Below are positions 1-5,468 of a stretch of 11,925 bases of DNA, one piece after another. Each line of letters starts with the position of its first letter. The first letter of the stretch is position 1. Below the pieces are notes generated by a model. That model was not told the origin of the DNA. It worked only from the letters and a program-made list of their open reading frames with translations, and searched no databases. Made by a program: the position numbers and the translations under genes. This DNA is from Natronohydrobacter sp. (GTDB taxonomy: Bacteria; Pseudomonadota; Alphaproteobacteria; Rhodobacterales; Rhodobacteraceae): assembly GCA_007117255.1 (NCBI GenBank), contig SKGU01000145.1, positions 1 to 11,925 on the forward strand. The letters run 5' to 3'.

Positions 1-1
1 G

Positions 2-610
2 CGCCCGGATGATGCGCAGATCGACGCGGCCCTGGCCGCGTTCCGGGGCGATATCATGCAGGTTCCACCACAGTTTTCAGCCGTGAAGGTCGAAGGCGAA
101 CGCGCCTATGACATTGCCCGCGCAGGCGATGAGATGGAACTGGCCGCCCGCCCCCTCTGGGTGGAAAAGCTGGAGATGGTCGCGCGGCCTGACGCCGATC
201 ACGTCGAGCTGGAGATGGTCTGCGGCAAGGGCGGCTATGTGCGCTCCATCGCGCGCGATCTGGGGGCGGCACTGGGCTGTCACGGGCATGTGCTGTGGCT
301 GCGGCGCACATGGTCGGGGCCGTTTGATGCTAAAGACGGGTTGAGCATGGATCAGATCGAGGCCCTGGCGCAAAGCCCGGAGCTCGACACGCATTTGCGT
401 CCGCTGGAACAGGGACTTGCCGATCTGCCGGAACTGCCTGCAACGCCTGAGGGGGCCGCCAAGCTGCGCAATGGCAATCCCGGCATGGTGCTGGCCTCCA
501 GCGTCGATTATGGCGATGAAGCCTGGGCCAGCCATCAGGGCCGCGCGGTCGCGGTGGGTATCTACAAGGCGGGCGAGTTGCACCCCAACCGCGTGTTCAA
601 TCAGGACTGA
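2..610 (+). CDS. truB: tRNA pseudouridine(55) synthase TruB, C-terminal part (5' end outside window)
   Basis: TruB converts U55 of the T-loop of most tRNAs to pseudouridine in the cytoplasm. The reading frame is open from the first bases of the window and ends at TGA 608-610, giving 202 visible residues. Family proteins are about 300 residues, so roughly the first 100, including the catalytic Asp, lie upstream. Visible landmarks are the MQVPPQFSAVKVEGERAYD block (from base 56), which matches the TruB motif following the catalytic region, and KGGYVRSIARDLGAALG (about bases 227-277), the equivalent of the conserved GTYIRSLAxDLG segment, followed by LRRTWSGPF. The tail from RNGNPGMVLAS onward is the PUA-like RNA-binding end. 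An ATG at base 56 is internal, not the start. The common partner rpsO does not follow; the next gene is a DUF1643 protein that begins on the last base of the truB stop codon. Confidence 0.95.
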   Translation, partial: RPDDAQIDAALAAFRGDIMQVPPQFSAVKVEGERAYDIARAGDEMELAARPLWVEKLEMVARPDADHVELEMVCGKGGYVRSIARDLGAALGCHGHVLWLRRTWSGPFDAKDGLSMDQIEALAQSPELDTHLRPLEQGLADLPELPATPEGAAKLRNGNPGMVLASSVDYGDEAWASHQGRAVAVGIYKAGELHPNRVFNQD

Positions 611-1131
611 TGGACGGCGCGCAGATCATAACGCGCAGCCATGTGAAAGGCGATGCGCCCTCCATCGCGGTCTATTCGCCCTGTGAGACATTTCGTTACT
701 TGCTGACACGCGAATGGGCGCCCGATCAGGGGCGCGCACTTTTCGTGATGCTGAACCCCTCGACCGCGACCGAGGTGCAGAACGATCCTACAGTTGAACG
801 CTGCGAGCGGCGCGCGCGCGCGCTGGGTTTCGGGGCGTTCCGGGTGTGCAATATCTTTGCCTATCGCGCGACGGACCCGCGTGTCATGCGCGCGGCCCCC
901 GATCCAATCGGCCCGCTGAATGACCGCGCAATTACCGAGAGCGCGCCCTGGGCTGACCGGATAATCTGCGCATGGGGCACGCATGGCGCGCATCTGGCGC
1001 GCGGCGCGGCAGTGGAAAGGCTGTTGCGCGCGACGGGCCAGCCGCTTTGGCATCTGGGGCTGAGCCAGAAGGGCCACCCCAAACACCCGCTGTATATCGG
1101 CTATAGCGTTGAGCCACAGCTTTGGGATTAG
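610..1131 (+). CDS. DUF1643 family protein
   Basis: This 173-residue protein matches the DUF1643 family (COG4333), whose biochemical function is unknown to me. The recognisable conserved blocks are FVMLNPSTA followed by NDPTVERCERRA (residues 45-70), NIFAYRATDP (81-90), IICAWGTHG (118-126) and HLGLSQKGHPKHPLYIG (148-164). There is no signal peptide or membrane segment, so it is probably cytoplasmic. The start is set by TGATG at 608-612, where the truB stop and this ATG share one A. There is no separate Shine-Dalgarno of note, which implies translational coupling to truB. The 3' end overlaps the convergent SPOR gene by 4 bases. Length is typical of the family. The pairing with truB hints at a link to RNA or translation, but nothing in the sequence proves it. 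The family call is fairly sure; the role is not. Confidence 0.88.
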   Translation: MDGAQIITRSHVKGDAPSIAVYSPCETFRYLLTREWAPDQGRALFVMLNPSTATEVQNDPTVERCERRARALGFGAFRVCNIFAYRATDPRVMRAAPDPIGPLNDRAITESAPWADRIICAWGTHGAHLARGAAVERLLRATGQPLWHLGLSQKGHPKHPLYIGYSVEPQLWD

Positions 1132-2015
1132 CGTAAGAACGCATCCCCAAAGCCCATGCGCTGCACAGATACCAGCGCACGATGCGCGCTGTCCGGCGAG
1201 GCGAAGGGACCAACTGTTACAACATTCAGACCGCGCGACTGATGGATGCGGGCTGGCAATCCAGCATTGGCCAACCGCGCGCGCAGACGTGTCGCGTTTG
1301 AAGGCACGCCAAAACTGCCAACCTGCACCACACGCCCTGATCTTGACTGCGATTGCGGGGCTGAATGCGCTTTGCGTATCGGCGCGGCACCGGGCAAGGC
1401 AATCGGTTCCCCCTGGGCGCGCGGGCCGCCATTGAAATATTCGTCCAGAAACAGCGCCCGGCTGGTCACGCAACGCACCAAAGGACGGCCGAGTGTTGTA
1501 TCAACCAACTGCCCGTAAGGTGCGCTGGCCGGGCAGGACGGGTGCCGGCCTGACGCGTCAGCGCGCGGGACCGCGCGTTTAGCGCGTGCGCGCTGTTGTT
1601 GGGGGGCCGCGCGGCGGGGTTGCACCCGTGCGGGGGGTGCGGGCGCTGGCCGGGATGCTGCCACAGGGGCAGATGCCACAGGCGCAGATGCCACCGGGGC
1701 CACTGATGCAGGTGCTGCGGTTTCTGGTGCTGAGGCTTCTGCAGCGGCAGTCTCAGGCACTTCAGGTTCGGTGGTTTCGGCTTCAGCAGTCGGTGTCTCG
1801 CCACAGACTGGACGGCGATCGGGGCCGTAACGCGGAATCCATGTGACTTCGCCACCGAAGGTTGACCGCAGGAAAACACAGCCCTGACTGTCGGTGTATT
1901 CGCGGCCTTCAAACTCCGGAGGCGGCAATTCGGCCGGCGCCGCGCCATTTGTCTGAGCAAAGGCCGCTGTTTGGGCGCATAATAAGATACCGACCGAAAA
2001 CACCACATATTTCAT
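1128..2015 (-). CDS. Exported SPOR-domain protein (peptidoglycan-binding, probable periplasmic)
   Basis: The product is 295 residues. It opens with a clear Sec signal peptide (MKYVVFSVGILLCAQTAAFA, residues 1-20) with likely cleavage after AFA. Residues 36-72 form a small Cys-containing module (GCVFLRSTFGGEVTWIPR ... PVCG) often seen in roseobacter SPOR proteins. Residues 73-150 are a low-complexity Ala/Pro/Glu linker with repeats of the type PVASA. A second Cys pair (C161, C182) sits in a further module. Residues 228-295 are an SPOR domain (GRVVQVGSFGVPSNATRLRA ... VTVGPFASPDSAHRALV), the fold that binds denuded glycan strands, usually at the septum. The ATG at 2015 is chosen because GGGGGA lies 7 bases upstream and the signal peptide follows at once; an in-frame ATG at 2048 would add 11 residues ahead of it. 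It lies 81 bases downstream of upp on the same strand and converges on the DUF1643 gene. The exact role is unknown. Confidence 0.85.
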   Translation of the reverse strand: MKYVVFSVGILLCAQTAAFAQTNGAAPAELPPPEFEGREYTDSQGCVFLRSTFGGEVTWIPRYGPDRRPVCGETPTAEAETTEPEVPETAAAEASAPETAAPASVAPVASAPVASAPVAASRPAPAPPARVQPRRAAPQQQRARAKRAVPRADASGRHPSCPASAPYGQLVDTTLGRPLVRCVTSRALFLDEYFNGGPRAQGEPIALPGAAPIRKAHSAPQSQSRSGRVVQVGSFGVPSNATRLRARLANAGLPARIHQSRGLNVVTVGPFASPDSAHRALVSVQRMGFGDAFLR

Positions 2016-2022
2016 TAATATA

Positions 2023-2028
2023 TCCCCC
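2023..2028 (-). promoter_or_regulatory. Ribosome binding site that fixes the start of the SPOR gene
   Basis: On the minus strand the run GGGGGA lies 7 bases before the ATG at 2015-2013. The alternative in-frame ATG at 2048 has no comparable purine run and would put 11 extra residues in front of the signal peptide. Confidence 0.6.
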
Positions 2029-2096
2029 GAAATCCGCCTGTGCAGCATGGCCTCGCCTATAGCCGATTGTAAAGCAGATTTGGGCCGGTGGATACT

Positions 2097-2732
2097 CTAT
2101 AATGTGCCAAAAATTCGATCACCCGCATCCCCTAGTCCCGGCACGATATATCCTTTCTCATTCAGATGGCTATCTAGCGAAGCTGTCACAATCCGCACAT
2201 CGGGATGCTCACGCGCCATGCAATCCACACCTTCAGGGGCTGCCAGCAGGCAGATCAAAGTGATATCGGTGGCCCCTGCCTCTTTCAGCAGAGCGACAGC
2301 CGCAGCCGAAGAGTTGCCCGTGGCCAGCATCGGATCGACCGCAATCACCAGCCGTCCCGAAATTTCGGGTGGCAGCTTGCAGTAATATTGAACGGGCTTC
2401 AGCGTCGCCTCGTCCCGATAAAGCCCGACAAAACCCACTTTCGCGGTCGGGATCACGTCGAGCACGCCGTCCAGAAGCCCGTTGCCCGCACGCAGGATCG
2501 ACACCACAACCGGGTCCGGGCCATCGAGCATCGGTGCCTCCATATCCACAAGGGGCGTGGTGATGGCTTGCGATTTAAGCGGCAGGTGGCGCGCGGCCTC
2601 ATAGGTCAGAAGCAGGCTGATTTCACGCAGCAGGCGGCGGAAATCCGGCCCCGGTGTCCGTGCATCGCGCATCAGCGACAGCTTGTGCTGCACCAGCGGG
2701 TGATCAACAATGGTCATTTTCGGGTGGGTCAT
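2097..2732 (-). CDS. upp: Uracil phosphoribosyltransferase
   Basis: Upp makes UMP from uracil and PRPP, the last step of uracil salvage, in the cytoplasm. The 211-residue product has the usual family length. Visible motifs are HPLVQHKLSLMRD (11-23), SILRAGNGLLDGV (78-90), YYCKLP (116-121), the PRPP-binding loop VIAVDPMLATGNSS (129-142) and the uracil-binding C-terminus GYIVPGLGDAGDRIFGT (194-210). Many family members have ATGGS where this one has ATGNS; I regard this as a tolerated variant. The start at 2732 is supported by an ATGA overlap with the add stop codon (2732-2729); an internal ATG at residue 6 (2717) is the alternative. It is the last gene of the cdd-deoB-add-upp operon. No convincing intrinsic terminator follows in the 81 bases before the SPOR gene, so some read-through into that gene is possible. 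Confidence 0.97.
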   Translation of the reverse strand: MTHPKMTIVDHPLVQHKLSLMRDARTPGPDFRRLLREISLLLTYEAARHLPLKSQAITTPLVDMEAPMLDGPDPVVVSILRAGNGLLDGVLDVIPTAKVGFVGLYRDEATLKPVQYYCKLPPEISGRLVIAVDPMLATGNSSAAAVALLKEAGATDITLICLLAAPEGVDCMAREHPDVRIVTASLDSHLNEKGYIVPGLGDAGDRIFGTL

Positions 2733-3718
2733 GTCTGCTCCAGTCTGGCGGCAAGTGTCGCGCGGGTTTCAGGATCGCAAAAGGCGGCATCCAGCGCAAT
2801 GCGGTTGATCTCGGTGAATTCTGGTATGTCCCAGCCGAATACCTCGGCCAATGCCTGATATTCGCGCTGCATGGTGGTGTGGAAAAATGGCGGGTCGTCC
2901 GTGGATACGGTGACTTTAACGCCCGCGTCGCGCAACCGCGCAATCGGATGGGCTTTCAGTTCGGGATAGACACCCAACGCGATGTTGGATCCGGGGCACA
3001 CTTCCAACACGACACCGCGCGCGGCCAGATCATCGATCAATGCCGTGTCTTCCACTGCGCGCACGCCATGACCGATACGACTGACGCGCAAATGGTCCAG
3101 CGCATCGCGCACCGATTGCGGCCCACCCCATTCGCCCGCATGCGCGGTCAGGCCAAGGCCCGCTTCACGCGCAGCATCAAAGGCGTAAGTGAATTCCTTG
3201 GGGTGGAAGCGGTTCTCGTCGCCCGCGATACCAAATCCCGTAATGAAATGACCCGCCGTTTCCTGCGCGCACCGCGCGATCACACGCGCCTGTTCCGGCC
3301 CGAAATGGCGGATACAGGTGATGCAACCGCGCAGCGTGATGCCCATGCGCGCCTGAGCTGTCGCCGCTGCAGTCTCTATCGCGGCCAGATACTCGCGCCA
3401 CGCGACGAGATCACCGCCACCGCAAAAATCAGGTGACAGGAAAGCCTCGGAATAGATCACACCTTCGGCGGCAGATTGCTCCAGCACGGCAAGCGTCAGA
3501 TCATGAAAATCCTGCGGGTTGGTCAGGACCGTACAGGCGGCTTCATAGACGCGCAGAAAATCGACAAAGTCACTATAGGCATAATCGCCACGCTCATCAA
3601 AGATACCAGACAAGTCAATGTGCTTGCGCCCCGCCAGCATGCGGATGAAATCGGGCGGCGCGGCCCCTTCAAGATGCAGATGCAATTCCAGCTTTGGCAG
3701 TGTTGTCAGATCGCTCAT
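2729..3718 (-). CDS. add: Adenosine deaminase (possible wider substrate range)
   Basis: This 329-residue metal-dependent deaminase converts adenosine or deoxyadenosine to inosine or deoxyinosine plus ammonia. The zinc-site residues are visible: HLHLEG with H13 and H15, TAHAGE with H193 and catalytic E196, RIGHGVR with H217, and STDDPPFF with D274 and D275. The RIGHG form favours adenosine deaminase over the related adenine deaminases, which usually read RIDHG. Length matches the family (about 330-340). The start at 3718 is chosen because it overlaps the deoB stop as ATGA and because LTTLPKLELHLHLEGA is the normal N-terminus. Extending to the ATG at 3799 would add 27 residues lying inside the deoB reading frame. 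Its stop overlaps the upp start in the same ATGA fashion. It supplies purine nucleosides for phosphorolysis; no purine nucleoside phosphorylase is in the window. Confidence 0.93.
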   Translation of the reverse strand: MSDLTTLPKLELHLHLEGAAPPDFIRMLAGRKHIDLSGIFDERGDYAYSDFVDFLRVYEAACTVLTNPQDFHDLTLAVLEQSAAEGVIYSEAFLSPDFCGGGDLVAWREYLAAIETAAATAQARMGITLRGCITCIRHFGPEQARVIARCAQETAGHFITGFGIAGDENRFHPKEFTYAFDAAREAGLGLTAHAGEWGGPQSVRDALDHLRVSRIGHGVRAVEDTALIDDLAARGVVLEVCPGSNIALGVYPELKAHPIARLRDAGVKVTVSTDDPPFFHTTMQREYQALAEVFGWDIPEFTEINRIALDAAFCDPETRATLAARLEQT

Positions 3719-4917
3719 GTCAGGAAACTCCGTCCCGGCCCTTGTGCGGGCACACCAAGATGCGCGGCGATGCTGGCCGCGACATCCGCAAAAGCGCAAT
3801 GGCCGATTTCACCCGCGCCCGCGCCTGCGACCAGAACCGGCACACGTTCGCGCGTATGATCCGTGCCCGGCGCTGTCGGGTCGTTGCCGTGATCTGCCGT
3901 GATCACCAGCAGATCGCCCGGTCGCAGCCTGCCCAGCGCCTGCCCTGCCACCCCGTCAAACCATTCCAGCGCGCGGGCATAGCCTGCGACATCGCGCGTA
4001 TGACCATAAAGCGAGTCAAACTCGACAAAGTTGCAAAAGGTCAAGGAGTTTGGCTCTGCTTCGTCAACAAGACGCAAGAAATGCTCAGAAAGTGCAAGGT
4101 CGTCCTTACCCTTATGTACCTCATCAATACCCTGACCTGAAAAGATATCTGCAATCTTCCCAACAGCATGCACGCGCCCGCCAGCGGCCTGAACCCAATC
4201 GCACAATGTTGGCGCCGGTGGCGCCATGGCAAAGTCGCGTCGGTTTCCTGTGCGCCGAAAACCTGTTTCGACATCACCGATAAAGGGACGCGCAATCACA
4301 CGGCCCACGCGCAATGCATGCATGGTGGGCGCCAAGGCGGCGCAAAGGTTGTAGAGACGCTCCAGCCCGAAATGCTGCTCATGCGCTGCAATCTGAAAGA
4401 CGCTGTCAACAGAGGTGTAGCAGATCGGCCAGCCCGTGCGCAGATGCTCCGCCCCCAGTGCTTCGACAATAGGAATGCCCGCCGCATGACAGTTCCCCAG
4501 AATACCCTGCGTGTCTGCAAGCGCGCAGACCTGTGCAACCATATCTTCGGGGAAGGCCGGGACGCTGCGCGGAAAATAAGCCCAGTCCCAAGGCACGGGC
4601 TGGCCTGCGAGTTCCCAATGCCCAGACGGTGTGTCCTTGCCGCGCGACTGCTCTGTCGCAGCGCCCCACAGCCCCGCAGGCACAGCTGTCATCCCCGGCA
4701 CTTGCGCACCAGAGGCCAGACGGATCGCCGCACCAAGCCCAAGGCCGTCAAGCACAGGCAGATTGAGCGGGCCGCGTCGCCCGGTATCCGCGCGCCCTTC
4801 GGCACAGGCTTGCGCGATATGGGCCAGCGTATTGGCACCCTCATCCCCGAATTCTGCGGCATCGGGCGCGCCACCGCAGCCCACTGAATCCATCACCACC
4901 AGAAAGGCGCGCGCCAT
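3715..4917 (-). CDS. deoB: Phosphopentomutase
   Basis: DeoB interconverts ribose-1-phosphate and ribose-5-phosphate, and the deoxyribose equivalents, feeding nucleoside sugars into central metabolism. The 400-residue product is normal length for this alkaline-phosphatase-superfamily enzyme. Metal and catalytic motifs are present: VMDSVGCGGAPDA (8-20, D10), GKDTPSGHWE (93-102, with T96 as the phosphorylated Thr), FDSLYGHTRD (300-309, D301 and H306), ITADHGNDPT (339-348, D342 and H343) and TDHTRE (352-357, H354). The start at 4917 shares its A with the TGA of cdd (TGATG at 4919-4915), and the stop overlaps the add start. No deoA or deoC accompanies it here, so the product sugar phosphate must be used by genes elsewhere. 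Confidence 0.96.
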   Translation of the reverse strand: MARAFLVVMDSVGCGGAPDAAEFGDEGANTLAHIAQACAEGRADTGRRGPLNLPVLDGLGLGAAIRLASGAQVPGMTAVPAGLWGAATEQSRGKDTPSGHWELAGQPVPWDWAYFPRSVPAFPEDMVAQVCALADTQGILGNCHAAGIPIVEALGAEHLRTGWPICYTSVDSVFQIAAHEQHFGLERLYNLCAALAPTMHALRVGRVIARPFIGDVETGFRRTGNRRDFAMAPPAPTLCDWVQAAGGRVHAVGKIADIFSGQGIDEVHKGKDDLALSEHFLRLVDEAEPNSLTFCNFVEFDSLYGHTRDVAGYARALEWFDGVAGQALGRLRPGDLLVITADHGNDPTAPGTDHTRERVPVLVAGAGAGEIGHCAFADVAASIAAHLGVPAQGPGRSFLT

Positions 4918-5309
4918 CAGGCGTTGTCCATGTGGCTTGCGCCGAAGGCGCCCGGCAACAATTCATCCACCCGCATCACGCGGCGCGCGCCATTCAATGC
5001 CGCCAGTGTAACGTGCACATCCGGACCTGCGAATTCCGCGATTTTCTGACGGCACCCTCCGCATGGTGGCACTGGGTCCGGACTGTCAGCCACGACCAGA
5101 ATCTCGGCAATCACAGTGTCGCCTGCAGCCACCATCGCGGCAATCGCACCCGCTTCGGCGCAAGTCCCTTCGGGGTAGGCAACGTTCTCGACATTGCAGC
5201 CGACATAGACCGCGCCAGAGGCCGCGCGCAGCGCCGCCCCCACCTTGAAACGGGAATAAGGCACATAGGCGTTCTCGCGCACTTTGCACGCGGCGTCATA
5301 AAGGGTCAT
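4917..5309 (-). CDS. cdd: Cytidine deaminase, short tetrameric type
   Basis: Cdd converts cytidine or deoxycytidine to uridine or deoxyuridine. The 130-residue product has the length of the homotetrameric class. The zinc ligands are seen as CAE (C50, catalytic E52) and PCGGCRQ (C83, C86), with the substrate-binding CNVEN at 38-42 and YVPYSRFKVGAAL at 15-27. In the Bacillus/human type the residue after CAE is an Arg that balances the charge of the three zinc cysteines; here it is Ala (CAEAG). The start at 5309 is chosen because the reverse strand carries GGGAG six bases upstream and MTLYDAACKVRENAY is a normal N-terminus. The frame stays open far upstream, opposite maeB, but that extension is not coding. 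First gene of the salvage operon; its promoter must lie in 5310-5468. Confidence 0.95.
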   Translation of the reverse strand: MTLYDAACKVRENAYVPYSRFKVGAALRAASGAVYVGCNVENVAYPEGTCAEAGAIAAMVAAGDTVIAEILVVADSPDPVPPCGGCRQKIAEFAGPDVHVTLAALNGARRVMRVDELLPGAFGASHMDNA

Positions 5310-5350
5310 GCTTTGCTCCCGTGTTTGTCCTAAACTAGCGCCGCCGGCCT

Positions 5351-5411
5351 GTCCTTTGCAAGCGCCTGGCGGGGAACAGGCCAAACCGCGATCCGGCTTG
5401 CAAAAAAGGAC
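5351..5411. repeat. Inverted pair of TTTGCAAG / CTTGCAAA boxes, candidate operator
   Basis: GTCCTTTGCAAGC (5351-5363) is mirrored by GCTTGCAAA (5396-5404), three extra A, then GGAC (5408-5411). The TTGCAA cores start 42 bases apart (5356 and 5398), about four helical turns. ScfR-family regulators of short-chain acyl-CoA metabolism (PccR, RamB) are known to bind TTTGCAAA-type sequences; assigning such a regulator here is inference. A further 7-base inverted repeat, GGCCTGT (5346-5352) with ACAGGCC (5376-5382), encloses the left box. Confidence 0.45.
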
Positions 5412-5432
5412 GACACCTGCGAATAAGAACTC

Positions 5433-5446
5433 GTTTAACATTAAAC
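5433..5446. promoter_or_regulatory. Small palindrome GTTTAACATTAAAC ahead of maeB
   Basis: GTTTAA and TTAAAC form a perfect 6-base inverted repeat with a 2-base centre. It stands out from the GC-rich surroundings and lies between the proposed -10 and the maeB ribosome binding site. It resembles a half site of CtrA (TTAACCAT) but lacks the TTAA-N7-TTAA spacing. The binding factor is unknown. Confidence 0.3.
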
Positions 5447-5468
5447 CAAATCCGCGCGAGGGAGTGAG

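Larger units (their letters stand above)
5310..5468. promoter_or_regulatory. Divergent control region between cdd and maeB
   Basis: These 159 bases separate two divergent genes, so both promoters should be here. Rightward, TTGCAA (5398-5403), an 18-base spacer and AATAAG (5422-5427) form a weak -35/-10 pair for maeB. Leftward, the mirror TTGCAA (complement of 5356-5361), 18 bases and TAGTTT (complement of 5332-5337) form a weaker pair for cdd. Both -35-like hexamers are the cores of the inverted TTGCAA boxes described separately. maeB has GAGGGAG (5458-5464) and cdd has GGGAG (complement of 5316-5320) as ribosome binding sites. The promoter hexamers are read by eye only. Confidence 0.4.

Noticed and set aside
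601..1473. A 290-codon minus-strand frame across DUF1643 and the SPOR gene.
   Set aside because: It overlaps two better-supported genes, lacks any motif, and has shadow-like composition.
2099..2117. A GGCAC element on the minus strand at the end of upp, resembling the -24 part of a sigma-54 promoter for the SPOR gene.
   Set aside because: The required TTGC-type -12 element at the correct spacing is missing, and the site lies within upp codons.
2205..3436. Two long plus-strand open frames (2205-2858 and 2654-3436) opposite upp and add.
   Set aside because: They are antisense to strongly conserved enzymes and show no family motif, so they are frame shadows.
4168..4887. A 239-codon plus-strand frame opposite deoB.
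   Set aside because: deoB is unambiguous on the other strand, and this frame shows no domain and no ribosome binding site.
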